From Chiridota heheva (lineage: Eukaryota > Echinodermata > Holothuroidea > Apodida > Chiridotidae), in NCBI GenBank assembly GCA_020152595.1, contig JAIGNY010003296.1, forward strand, positions 257,501 to 321,500: DNA of 64,000 nt, in the 5' to 3' direction. Shown here one piece after another: positions 43,795-56,371 of the stretch. A program made the position numbers and the translations under genes. A model generated the notes under the pieces. The model made no database searches. It saw only the letters and a list, made by a program, of their open reading frames with translations, and was not told where the DNA came from. Within the stretch, counting starts at the first letter, position 1; every line of letters begins with the position of its first letter.

Positions 43795-44876
43795 CCTGAT
43801 TTACGGGCTAAGATACTTCCGCCTGGTATATGACCTTTCCCTTAATGTGACTCCCAAAAGACGACTATACAATTACACAGTAAGCTTGATAAGCTACAGT
43901 CAACGTATGTGGTTATACACAAGACCTTACTAAATACCAAGGGCGTGGAAGTCCTCAAAACACAAATATCCTCTGTAGGCCTCCACAACCTCTTTCATCC
44001 TCAACCCTAATCTCAATAACAATAGAGGACAAATGCTTTTAGAGTACACACAATGAAATTTCTTTCAGCGGTTTCTGTCAATAAGGGTGAAAGGTAATAG
44101 GGACTGGTAAGTTCATTTTTAGGGTCGAAATTTCGTGAAACGTTTACATTATTTAATGGGCCTTTTTCTTATCAAAAAAAGATACCAAGCTACATATATC
44201 CAATGGTTTATGATTGATCATTATGAACATCAACCAAGAATATGTGAAATTATTAAGACATGTAAAATGTGTGGCAAAAAATATTTTGACAGCGAATACT
44301 CTTACGTAATGAATGAAAGGGCTCACCAAGCTGGCGAGGAAGCAAAACTCTTTTCAAATTTGCTCATCCGTCAGGGATGAACAAAGGATTCAGAAAGAAG
44401 GTTGTCCGAGTTTTGAGATCCGGCCTTATTTTATCTTAGGAATTCGTTTTCTAGACTGTGTTTGTTTATTGTGGACAAGCACATGTACTGTACAGAAGAA
44501 AATTCCCCAAAGCATAGCGAAACAACTTTTTGACTATATTTAGAAATTAGAAAGACTGAAAGAAGAAATCACGGTATGATCATTGGGACCTTTAATTTTA
44601 TTGATGCTAAAATTGTAATCATGCGTAAACTGGGGAGGGGTGGGGGAGGGTGGGTTTTTTTTCTATATTCCCCAGGGCGTATTCTTGAAGAAAGACTTGT
44701 AAAATATGATGAATATTTGGTCAATATCAGACTGTATTCTTTTAGAAGACATCTTGTATTTTGGACTGAAAACTTCAAATTTTGCTCCATATCTTCAATT
44801 TTGCAAACAAAATTAAACAATTTAATCTATACTGGGATCGACTTTACTTAGATCGTACTTTTGGGGCCCCTGTACA
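43795..44876. other. 5' flank of gene B and intergenic
   Basis: Should contain the gene B promoter and 5' untranslated region on the minus strand, but I see no decisive core element. The open frame at 44135-44380 (plus) has one CKMCGKKYF pair but no matching His residues for a zinc finger. Confidence 0.4.
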
Positions 44877-45069
44877 TAGTGGTGGCGCGGCGCTATGATT
44901 TTGGTCATAGAGCTAACCGAGGGGAAAATTTGTCTCGTGGTGGAGGGGTGAGGGGGCAAAAGCTTATAAATCGGACAAAATATGTCACTTTACACAATTT
45001 TCTTGTGGAACCTGTTGGGAAAAAGATCTCGTGGGGGTATTCCCCAAAGTCCCCATAGCACCGTCACTG
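44877..45069. mobile_element. hAT-like MITE with exact 8-bp target duplication
   Basis: This 193-bp element begins TAGTGGTGGCGCGGCGCTAT and ends ATAGCACCGTCACTG, imperfect inverted ends of the CAGTGRCGG type. CCTGTACA stands on both sides (44869-44876 and 45070-45077). The interior is purine-rich and non-coding. Confidence 0.8.
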
Positions 45070-45077
45070 CCTGTACA

Positions 45078-47549
45078 CATTAATTTACGCTATGCGCCAT
45101 TTCTGAACTTTGTCGTGTTTTTAATTTATAGTTGATTATTGTTAGTCACCTTTGACTTGTTTTTAGTGAGGACACAATGAATTTTGCCAGAGCGTTTTCT
45201 TCGTATCTATTATGTCTCATGCCAATATTGTGCCCCGACATGTACAACATTGCTGCTCGCAGCGCCCTCACTAAATATTTCTTAAATAATGTACACACTG
45301 TGTCCCTTAAACCATTCCCGAAATAAATTCCGCACGTACAGTGTATGTATAATCGTATATACATTGTATGTATGGATTGTGAGGGCAATGAGGCGTAAAT
45401 TTTCGGTGGCCTTGATATGTTCGATTTTCTAACATGTGGAAAAAGCGAACATCGCTGATGTAAGGGGGTTAATCTTTCATGTACCTCTCAATCTATAACA
45501 CCCATGTCCCACCCCACTTCTAGAATAAAATGACTCCCGAAAGCATAAGCTTTTCATGGAATTGCTCAAATAAGCAATATTTAGCAGAATCTTGCCAAAA
45601 ATATGACGTCCTCTTTCTTGTTCAATGTATGTTTGTATAATATTACCACAGGTAATTACGTCAATGAATTGTGTGTGGTGCTTGCAGAAAAAGAAAAAAA
45701 AAAACTGTTTAGATAGATTGCTTGTTTACTCGAAACAATGCAGGGGACCAACTCTACTATTCTACCTCCCACTTTACGAAGTATTGCATGATTAATCCAC
45801 TTACGGAAACTAAATGTATCCGCATCGAAACCATGGAGGGGTTACAAGACCATTAGATCGGAAATGACTTAGACTTTACTTTCGTAGTTCAAAGTTCAGT
45901 TACCGATGTTTTCTGGTTAATTTTAAATGAACTTAATAGGCCAGTAGTTACCTATACCTTTACTTCCCTTTATTACCACTATATCTAAACGCAGAAATTG
46001 GGTGTAATTTGCATTATAATAAATTATCAATCAATAAGATTTATAAACATACCAACAAATAAATGCAAGAGCATAATTGTTCTATTGGATGGTGTTCTCA
46101 GTGTACTGGGCTGGTGCGGGGAAATAAGTTTTCCATGTTATCTTTAAACAGTAAAAAGGACAAAATGATGAAGATATAAATGTTAAAAAATCTTACTCAG
46201 CTAAGGATGTATTTAAGTCGGTTCTGGCGTCACTTTTCTACGGTAGACCACCAGTCATCATCGAACATGTTACAAGTTTTCTGAGGAACCCCAACTATCC
46301 ACTATTTTGTACTGATTTATCACTGCAAATATAAATGTATATGCACGTGAAATGAAGTTTGTACAGCAATAAAGAACTTAGTATGATTTAATGTCTTCTA
46401 TAAGTTTCTTTACATTTATGTTTTTTCTTTTTGTTTATCGTATTGTTTTTTTGGCTTTTTGTGTAACACACACGGTATAAGAAAATATGGTACAATAAAA
46501 TAAGTACCATAAAAAATGGTAGATATGGTAACAATAGACAATAAAATGACAAATATGGTAATATAATGGTAAATATGAAAATATGCGTATGGTAATTTAT
46601 ATAATGCAAATATAATCACACAAAAATGACATTTGAAGAAAGCGCTCCTTGAAACACGGACTGGGTGAAACTGCCACTGTCATTTTCATCCCGTTTCAAG
46701 AACATTCTCTCAACGAGTTGATCATGTATTACGTAATCATTTGACCACAAATTTTCTTATGATGCGAGGTGAAGTAACGTGGAAATGAAATAGGAAACTC
46801 GAAACTTTTAGTGACCACATGTCAATGTTATGTATAATTCATGCGGTTACTAGAATGCCACCAGGCACAGAAAACCAGGATGGATTAGTGTTTCAAGGGG
46901 CAGATTCTGTAATGAATATGATCAATATGGCGATACACATCAAATAATCCTCTAAGTTTAATACAACATCATTTGATACATTCAATTACACCAATGCACA
47001 TACAAATATTGGTCTTTTCAATTTTATACTTGATTTTCTAGAATTTTCTCAAAATGCAGTGTTGAATACAGGAACTACATTCCGGGAATTCGACTTAAAA
47101 ACTATAAATTCGATTCTGGTAACACAAGGTCATTATTTCGAGAATGACAGGAAATAATTAAAAGGGAGGTGCATCCTCTATAGTACGTGCACTGTGCGTA
47201 TACAATAACATGCACATGCACCCATACCCCAGTTTATTAGTTTCGTTCACACAAATTTGGATGTTTGTCATATTGACAGATCTTCATATTATGATAAGTT
47301 GTGATTAGACACCAGAATGTCTGGGTGCTACCAATGGAAGTATATTTTCTACAGTAGGGAATTTTCCCCACAGTAGGGAATTTCCCCCACAGTAGGGAAT
47401 GTACCTGTAGAATAGGACTTCTCCATATTATAGGTCTTCCCTATAATAGGTGATTTTCCCACATTAGGAAAAGTTTAATTTTCCATAGTATAGCCCAGTG
47501 GAACTTGGGTTGAAAAATTGTTTTGCGCAATTCGTACTTTTCAAGTTTT
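45078..47549. other. Intergenic, no gene seen
   Basis: AT-rich. A fragment near 45848-45935 resembles MITE family 2 (CATTAGATCGGAAATGA, GTTTTCTGGTTAAT). At 47348-47460 there are three to four copies of a CACAGTAGGGAATTTTCCC-type repeat. Sequences such as GGTAAATATGAAAATATG near 46480-46600 are low complexity. Confidence 0.45.
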
Positions 47550-49330
47550 ATACTAACTGTCATTGCATGTCATGAAATATGCTGAATAACATATATTCAT
47601 AAGCCATGCCAGCCATGCATATTAATAAAGTGAACTTGACAACATTAAAAGTATGATGCAAAGCATGCATATGCTGGTGCACATTAATCACTGTTTGAAG
47701 AATTTTACATAATGCCCCACCTATATGACATTGCTACCAACACAAGGTTACATACTAGTATATGGACATAGCTTATCTGTATACAACATATAATATGTGT
47801 GCGATGTGTATACAAGTTTTTGGAACATTAACGCATGCATATTAGTGATGGAACCTGTTGTCAACGTAAGCATGTACACAATAACTGACAAATAACATGC
47901 AAGTATGATGCAAACAGACATATGGTTGCTATAAATTGTATCACTTTTTTTTAAAGATTTTCTTTATATTGAGCAACCCCCCCCCCCACCCTACGTAGTA
48001 ATATGCAAGAGATCATCACCTTAAACATTGTGGCACACTAATGGACAATAGGTTATCTGTGTACCAAGTATGACCTGTATCCAATGTACTGTACTGTGGT
48101 CACTGTGTTTATAAGCGCTTTTTAGCAAAACCATATTTAGTCCCACCCATTATGTATATTATTGATATTCAACAATTTTATACCATGAATATGTATACAC
48201 TAGCTAAAAACATAATTACACCAAGTAAAAATCAAAATATGTGTACCACATATGACATGAATCCAGTGTATAGTTCTTTAGATATCATGTTTACAAGCTC
48301 TTTTCAGCAAAATCATATTAAGCCCCGCCCACTTTGTATGTTAATGAAATGCAATGTTTTTATACCATGAGCTAACATCATAACTATACCAAATATGAAA
48401 CAAAACGGACAAGTGGTTGTTAATAAACGAGCATTTAAAAAAAATCCATTAAGCCCCGCCCACTCATTAATATGCGTGACATCATCACCAAACAAAATAG
48501 GCACATTTGCATACTATGGCCTACCTATGTAATACGTATGACATAAACACAATGTGTCGTTCTGGAGATTTCGTGTTTACGAGCTATATTTAGCAAAAAC
48601 ACATTCAGCCCCGCCCATTACGTATATGAATAAGATTCAATTCTTTTTACATTATGAACATGTGGACACTAACTAACAACATTACTATGCCAAATATGAA
48701 ACAAAACAGACAAGCGGTTGTTGAAATATGGATATTTCTATAAAACTTATATAAAACCGCGCCCACTTATTAATATACATGACATCACCGCCGAAATTAA
48801 TAGGGCACGTCTGCAGAACATGTGCTACCAGTGTACCACACATGATATAAATCCAATGCGTCGTTCTAGATATTTCGTGTTTACAAGCTCCATTTGGCAA
48901 AACACAATAAGTCCCGCCCATTTGGCAAAATACAATAAGTCCCGCCCACTACGCATATTAGTGAGATTTAACGTTTGTATACCATGGACGTTTACGTGGA
49001 CAATAGCAGTAATGTACCTAATATGAACCAAACGGACAAACTGTTGTTGAAATATTAGCATTTCAAAAAAAAGTACATTAAGCCCCGCTTACTCATTAAT
49101 ATGCATGGTATCATCACCAAAAACAGTACGGCACATCTTCCGACCATGGGCTATCTGTGTACCACATATGACATGAATCCAAGGCACCGTTCTTGAGATA
49201 TCGTATTTACAACCTAGGCGTAACACACACACACACGCACACACCCACACACATACACACATACACACGCACGACTCACGGACCGGATAGGTTCCGGTGC
49301 TGATCGCATCGAAACTAAGGAGACTTATAT
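47550..49330 (+). repeat. Composite ~300-bp tandem repeat, ~5-6 diverged copies
   Basis: AAGCCCCGCCCAC-type boxes alternate between one followed by CATTAATATGCRTGACATCATC and one followed by a TATRTTAATGA-like stretch. Matching boxes recur at 48321, 48609 and 48940, and at 48454, 48757 and 49083, a period of roughly 290-330 bp. Each unit also has TACCATGAACAT, CAAATATGAAACAAAACGGA, TGTACCACATATGACATGAA and GATATCGTGTTTACAAGCT. It ends in a CA-rich microsatellite (49218-49272) and GGTTCCGGTGCTGATCGCAT, as does the copy in gene B intron 2. Confidence 0.75.
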
Positions 49331-52300
49331 TTTCATATTTTAAGTAAAACTTTTATATCTCTGTAAGGGGCACCTTTAATCTTTACAAGAAGATGGGAGA
49401 GGGGACGTCAGTTTTGTCATATCAATGGCCCGGATCCGAATAGTAAGTTTTGCTCTGCATGGCCCATTTCAAAGATGCCCCATAATAATAAATTGTCGGG
49501 TGGCTCGCACACTATAGAAAGGCCCTGTTTTAAAGATTTTTTTTTTTTTTTACAAATTGTAAGTTGGGAAAACAAAGGTATGCAGAGGTAAAGGCCATTT
49601 TAGTATGAACAAGTCCAATATGTAGGGCTGTTGGGCCCCGACTTTATCTTTAAGGGAAATTTAGAATAGTGCAAGCGCGTGAAATTTCACAATTTTAGTC
49701 ATTTTAGGGCAATGTTTCTGTTACTTTCTGTAATGAAAAGATCAGATATAGTCTTAGAAGAAAAAGTTCTTTAATGTTTGAAAGGGCAGGTTCCTTCTCT
49801 AAAAAGCGAGGGCACGATTCTGAAAAAGGGCACTTTTTAACTTTTGAGGAAATTGAGGAACACGTGCTCCTGTGCCCCCTCCCCTCCCCTCCCCCATCTC
49901 CTTCCGTCCCACCGACTATATTGACACCGTTTTGGTTTTTGGTGGCCCTGGCCAGTATAGAGTAAACATCTGGTAGATGTCACTCTGACACTTTTGAGCA
50001 ATTTCCTAAATCCAATATACTGTCCGTAATGGCTGACGTCATAGGCGATGAGAAAGATGAATTATCTTGACTATGGTCAGATGGTTGCAAATGTACATAA
50101 TATATGTACGCAAAGAGCTTTCTGTGTGGAAGTTCTTTGATGTACGTAAATTAACACGGTAGTCCATGACACATTTCAGAATCATACAAATATATTATCC
50201 CAGTACTAATCGGAAAGCAATACAAGCTGAATAGCGAATGAAAGATAAAATTGTATCTGACATTTGTTTAATCTATGACTGTTCCCTGTCACTTTATCCA
50301 ACACTTGATATATCATACACACCACTGCGAGAGTGGAAAAGGGCCGGTGTTTTCCGTGTTTCCGGTCAGCTCCTATACCGCAAACCGAAAACGCAGACCG
50401 CGGAAAAGTAAAAGACTTTTAAAGAAAATTTCAAGAACATTTTTTAAGCGATTGCAAAATTATTTAAAAACCAAAAATATTAAGGATTGCATATCAGTCA
50501 CTTTCACCATACCTAATATTTGATATATCATAGACATTACTTCAAGAGAGCAAAACATATCCGTGTTTCCAATCAGCGCCTATACACCGAAAACTTTTCC
50601 GCGTTCCGCGTTTCGGTTTGCGGTATAGGCGCTCACCAAAAAGGGGGAAATGTATTTACATCTTCTCTTAAGTCTGTTTCTAAGCTATTTAATTTATCGG
50701 ATCATATATTACGATATGAATTGTATACGTTCCTCGCTAGTTTTTCTGAAGTTTTACAATTTTCCGCGCTCTCCGCGTTTTCGACCTGGCCATAAAACAA
50801 AGAAGGTAAAACAGAGTTTTGGAGAAAACATGCATGGAAACGAAAAAAAAGAAAAGAGTTTAGAATATCCTAATCAGTCAGTGGGCATGAAGTACCCGTG
50901 CGTATCACCAAGGAAGACAGCGGCGTAGCCAGCATTAAACAAATGCTGGGTTCGATAAGGTCGTAGAAGGTCCCAAGACGAAGTGTTCAAATTTAACCCA
51001 CTAATTCCCCAATTTTACCTTCCAACAAACATACAAAATATAAACATCACCATACAACAAATAGATATGAAAAAAGTGGGGAAAATGGCCTACCGGGGGC
51101 GCCCTCCCCCTTCCCTCTCCACCCTTCCACCCCTCTCTCTCCCCTTCCCCTTCTCCCCCCACACCCCCTTCCCTGATTTTGCCTCTGGTTACATCCAACA
51201 ATCATTACCATCGGTCACGTCCAACACGTGTGCAATATTTCACCAGAGTAAATGTGCCTCCCCCTAAATCGCCAGGTATGGCTACGATTTGTGTTTGCAA
51301 GTTGTAAGCCATGAATTGAGGGGAAAACAAATGCTGTATTCTGGAGTCATTTTAGATAGTAAAATACATTGAATTAGTAAAAGCAATCAACCAAGATTTA
51401 GCCAGTGGCGACAATGGCTGTTGTTGTTCGTGCAGGAGAAAGACAGCTGTTCCACGAATTATAATCGTAATAACACTTCAAGGCCAATTACATAAATAAG
51501 ACATAAGAGGGAGGGAGGGGGTCCATGTTTCCTAGGTGTAGTACCCTCACTAGTCTTAGTATTAGCTTTATTCACCAAATAAAACACAATAGTATGTGTC
51601 GGGCACTAATCGGCACTACAGTGAGTTTGGTGATTTTTCTGTGACCTGATAAACAGCGAAGGATTTGCTGCAAGTATATGTATGATATGTATGGTGTGAG
51701 CAAAGAAGCTCTTTGGTGTGAGTGATGGCCCGGTACATAACGCATATTACGCCCTTGTTAACGAACCTTTTGTGTCTTCTGGAAGTTGGGCACGTATCCT
51801 ATTGTTTGATGCGCAGAGAAAGAAATTGATGTAATGGGGTGGAGCTATATGAAGGAAAAACATCTCTTTCAATACTCAGTGCAAACCATTCATAAGACGT
51901 AGACCGTAGACTATGCCTGACTGAACTGCACAAAATACTCAACATCGTCTTATTTAGCATTTTTTTTTATTTTCCATTCATTTTAAGATAAAATATAAAT
52001 ACAACTTATAATGATAATTATACTGTGCAAGCTACAACGCTTAATTTGAAATATTCACGTTACTCTTATTGAATGGCATGCGTGACATAAAAATAATTTA
52101 AAAAATTACTAAAAATGTATGAATGCGCAAAAACTGTCTGGTATAAGTAATGCACACAAACCCAATAGAAAATGCCCGTTATCATTTCATGAACGAATAA
52201 TGTATACAAAAGTGTACGGAAAATGACGAATAGCAAGATATAAAGAGGTAGTGAATAAGATTGCACTATTGCTCATAAAAACAACAGGAAGTAATAAGAG

Positions 52301-52409
52301 CGTCTGCTTCTGGTATTCAGGTCGTTTGACCTGAACTAAGCATGATTTGTTGGTCAAGGCTTAACGTTTGATCAAATCGTTCCTTTTTCTGAGAGTGTTT
52401 TGTTCGAGG
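49331..52409. other. Intergenic, mostly featureless
   Basis: Contains C-rich tracts (49868-49905, 51100-51170), a sequence CAGCGGCGTAGCCAGC at about 50919 that resembles a lone hAT-type end, and an inverted repeat listed separately. No coding exon recognised. Confidence 0.45.
50368..50633. repeat. Inverted repeat with ~40-bp arms
   Basis: The left arm runs AGCTCCTATACCGCAAACC to GCGGAAAAG (50368-50408). The right arm, 50594-50633, is its near reverse complement (CTTTTCCGCG to GTATAGGCGCT). The arms are separated by about 185 bp. Probably an old MITE. Confidence 0.65.
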
Positions 52410-53531
52410 GTATACTTGAATACTAGAATATGGCTTGTCCAATCTCGAGAGAAATAAAGGGTATACCTGAATATGGCCTTTCCAATCTCGAGAGAAATAG
52501 AGGGTATACCTGAATATGGCCTTTCCAATCTCGAGAGAAATAGAGGGTATACCTGAATATGGCCTTTCTAATCTTGAGAGAAATAGAGCTGTAAAGGGTA
52601 TACCTGAATATGGCCTTTCCAATATCGAGAAAATTTATAGAGGGTATACCTGCATATGGCCTTTCCAATCCCGAGAGAAATAGAGGGTATACCTGAATAT
52701 GGCCTTTCCAATCTCGAGAGAAATAGAGGGTATACCTGAATATGGCCTTTCCAATCTCGAGAGAAATAGAGGGTATACCTGAATATGGCCTTTCTAATCT
52801 CGAGAGAAATAGAGGGTATACCTGAATATGGCCTTTCCAATCTCGAGAGAAATAGAGGGTATATCTGAATATGGCCTTTCCAATCTTGAGAGAAATAGAG
52901 GGTATACCTGAATGTGGCCTTTCTAATCTTGAGAGAAATAGAGCTGTAAAGGGTATACCTGAATATGGCCTTTCCAATCTCGAGAGAAATAGAGGGTATA
53001 CCTGAATATGGCCTTTCCAATCTCGGGAGAAATAGAGGGTATACCTGAATATGGCCTTTCCAATCTCGAGAGAAATAGAGGGTATACCTGAATATGGCCC
53101 TTCTAATCTTGAGAGAAATAGAGCTGTAAAGGGTATACCTGAATATGGCCTTTCCAATTTCGAGAAAATTTATAGAGGGTATACCTGAATATGGCCTTTC
53201 CAATCTCGGGAGAAATAGAGGGTATACCTGAATATGGCCTTTCCAATCCTGAGAGAAATAGAGGGTATACCTGAATATGGCCTTTCCAATTTCGAGAAAA
53301 TTTATAGAGGGTATACCTGAATATGGCCTTTCCAATCCTGAGAGAAATAGAGCTGTAAAGGGTATACCTGAATATGGCCTTTCCAATCCCGAGAGAAATA
53401 GAGGGTATACCTGAATATGGCCTTTCCAATCTCGGGAGAAATAGAGGGTATACCTGAATATGGCCTTTCTAATCTTGAGAGAAATAGAGGGTATACCTGA
53501 ATATGGCCTTTCCAATCTCGGGAGAAATAGA
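52410..53531. repeat. 43-bp minisatellite, ~25 copies
   Basis: The unit is GGTATACCTGAATATGGCCT plus TTCCAATCTCGAGAGAAATAGAG (43 bp; for example starts at 52461, 52504 and 52547). Two longer unit types recur within the array: one inserts CTGTAAA after AGAG, one reads GAAAATTTATAGAGG. Since 43 is not a multiple of three and the minus strand has no stops, all three minus frames are open and give Ile/Tyr/Phe-rich translations of no likely meaning. Confidence 0.92.
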
Positions 53532-54648
53532 CCATTGACTAACAAGTTTCATCAAAATACCAGAAATGCATTTCGAACTTTTAACTAAGCTACCATGTGT
53601 CAAAACGGAGGAACAAATTGTTTCCATAAACAGTAATTATTCTTTTTAGTATATCATGACATGTCACTTTTGGATACACTTGTGGATACTTCATTCTACA
53701 TTTTCTAATAAATTTCAAAGACGAAGAAATATTGTACAATTCATGAGATTTCGGGATACTTAGTCTACAGCTCCCTGGTCAGATTGTAGCAAGACAAATT
53801 GCATATTGAATGCATTCCGGATTTTGTGTAATCAATAGCAGAAATAATCGCTCCATCAAATTGCAACATCAACAGACAAAATATGATATTAAAAGTATGA
53901 AATGTATTGAAATTTCGAGAAATATTTATCTTGATTCACTACATTTGTTAAATATGAAATATATTTATATAGATAACCTCTAAAAATAACATTTTAAATA
54001 TGAAATTTCTAACATACAATTAAACAAAAAGCACTAAAATACAGTAACTAACAAAAACAGTTGTTTCTCGTATTACACCTTTAAATATATGCAATAGAAA
54101 CAAATATTAATCATCATTATTCTATTGATCTAGATTTTTATTTTTTAAATGAAGTGCTTCATCCACTAGAAAAGTAAAAGATGGCTCAAGTTAGTGAAAT
54201 AGGAATTACGGTCACTGCAATGCAAATATGTTTGAAATTCAAACTGTTAAGTTATACGAGAGGGCATAGGCGGGATTGACTTCTTTCCGAATTTGTATCT
54301 TTTGTATGTTTTTTTTGCATCTTAGCATGATTTTGTGGCTTCGCCCCCCCCCCCACTTTTTACTTTGCCCCACCCACCCCCACCCACTCCCACTTTTGGT
54401 AAGCGAATCCAGCCCATTCGATCGGGATTCCCTTTTTGTTCATGTACCTATAAAGGTATTTCCAGTAATTATGTTGACATTGACGTGGTATCTTTTTTGA
54501 AGGTATTATCTTTTGCAAAGTTTTGTGAATGAATGCCTTTGCTGACGTCATATCCGTCTGGATTCCTATAGGGTATCTATGTACTAAGGTTCTTGAGTCC
54601 AAAGCAGGAAAATCCAGGAAAAGAAGATCTGCTTTTGTCTAGCATAAA
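53532..54648. other. AT-rich intergenic, nothing recognised
   Basis: No convincing open frame, domain or structured repeat. C-rich tracts at 54342-54390. Confidence 0.5.
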
Positions 54649-54706
54649 CAGTCCGGTTCACGCTCTCGAACGGGTAATCTCCCGATCAGGAGATTGGACC
54701 GGACTG
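54649..54706. mobile_element. 58-bp miniature palindromic element with CAGTCCGG ends
   Basis: Starts CAGTCCGGT and ends ACCGGACTG. An inner palindrome, AATCTCCCGATCAGGAGATT, fills the centre. Flanks are ATAAA and ATAAT, four of five bases alike. The ends are those of the 5-bp-duplication elements at 6572, 32054 and 41217, so this may be an extreme internal deletion. Confidence 0.55.
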
Positions 54707-54959
54707 ATAATATAGCTATCTTCAGTTATAACTAGTTTTGAACTAGCAATATGGTCTAAAAAATATGAATTCACAAGAATACCTTATTGACATACTTGTT
54801 CATTATAATCTATCTGCCATGGTTCATAAAGAAGAATACACTTAAGGGAGAATATATAAGTATAAGTAAAAGTAATTTCATAAAAATGTTGAACCTTATA
54901 CTTTTATAATAGTTCCATCTGTCAATTTTTGGTGTTAAACACAACATTTCACATTTTAG

Positions 54960-55582
54960 AGATGGACAAATTAAAAAAAGGGACTTCAGATGAGTTCAAT
55001 AGGTTTCGCTCTCAGTTATTAGACAGCTTCAGCTAAACACCATAACTACCTGCTAATTAACCTTATTAGGTCATCCACCTAAACAGATGTAATTGTGTAA
55101 TTAGCAGTGCCACACCTTTAACAAACCCATTAATTCGTCAAAATTTGAAATCCATTTTTGAGGGAATTTTACTAAAAAGTAAGCATAAACTTGTTAATAC
55201 GTCGTTCATTTCGCATCCACACAGAACTTCTGATAAGCCTGCTCACTTTGCTTTCATCTTTCTCATGAACATTTTTTGTATTTTTGGCTCGAACTCATTC
55301 TTAAAATTCACACACAAACTTAAGATTCCCTACAGGCGTTCGTAGTCAAGCAAACCGTCGGTCTTCCTCGAACCCCAGTGTCTTATCGCACACCTCTCGA
55401 GTTTCGCCAACTGCATGAACTCTCACTTTCAGACTTTCCGAGCATCCGTGCATACATATGCTGCCATCTTTTGAAACGAGATTATCTCCTTACTTTCAAT
55501 ACATTATTCAGCCTCAGTTCAAACAATTAGGAACTAATAATTAGGCGTTTACCCTATCGTTTGCTTGCAATGCCACGTCCTC
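54960..55582. repeat. Local tandem duplication, copy 1
   Basis: Matches 55758-56371 in order over about 600 bp with many substitutions: TGCCACACCTTTAA, GCTTTCATCTTTCTCATGA, GGCTCGAACTCATTCT, GCCAACTGCATGAACTCTCA and GCATCCGTGCATAC. Distances between matching words are about 783-789 bp. Its last matching word, TGCAATGCCACGTCCTC (55566-55582), lies in the coding region of gene C in copy 2. Confidence 0.8.
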
Positions 55583-55757
55583 TACAGGCAGACAGGCGAG
55601 ATATAACATTCATTTAAAGGAATACATATCTTAAACTAAGATTGAATTGTTTTGTATGTATGTATTAGTGTAAAATATGTGAATCTAATGATTTCACAAT
55701 AGTTCACACCTGTCTGCTTCTGGTATAATAAACAAGAATTCACATGCAGAAACGGAA

Positions 55758-56371
55758 GGTAAAAGAAAGACTTCCGACAAGTTCGATACATGTTTTCTTT
55801 AGACAGTTATACAACTTCTTAAACTAAACACCTGGTAGATGGACTCTATTTGGTTATCAACCTTACAAGTTGCATCTGTATAACCAGCACTGCCACACCT
55901 TTAAGAAGTCTTTTAGTTTGTCAAAATTTTACAATCTAATTTTGAGGTGATTTTACGTAAATAGTAGGCCTAAACGTAATGTTAAAACTTTGTTCATCTC
56001 ACACACATTCATGATTTCTGCTACCCTGCTTTCATCTTTCTCATGAGCACTAAATGTCTTTGGCTCGAACTCATTCTCAAAATTCTCACACAATCCTTAC
56101 GTTTCCCACGGGCTGACGGGCGTTCATATTCGAGCAAACAGTTGGTCTTCGAAGACCCCTGTCAGCCTGTTGTATCGAACGCCTCTCGAGTCTCGCCAAC
56201 TGCATGAACTCTCACTTCCTAGCATCCGTGCATACACATGCTGCCATCTTTGTTTTTGACACGAGACCATCTCGTTGCTTGCAATAAAGATTTCAGCCTT
56301 GCTTGCCTAGGTTAAACAGGGTTGTATTTTGGACCTAGTAACCCTCTCCCCTCCTGCAATGCCACGTCCTC
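55758..56371. repeat. Local tandem duplication, copy 2, overlapping the 3' end of gene C
   Basis: The second copy of the segment at 54960-55582. It includes the 3' flank of gene C and its last ~20 codons (56312-56371), so the duplication once included the end of the gene. Copy 1 retains only a 17-base coding remnant. Confidence 0.8.

Noticed and set aside
44135..44380. Possible zinc finger (CKMCGKKYF)
   Set aside because: Only one Cys pair is present and the expected spaced histidines are missing. The frame lies in low-complexity AT-rich sequence.
52317..53545. Overlapping minus-strand open frames of up to 325 codons
   Set aside because: Same cause as above, with a 43-bp unit.
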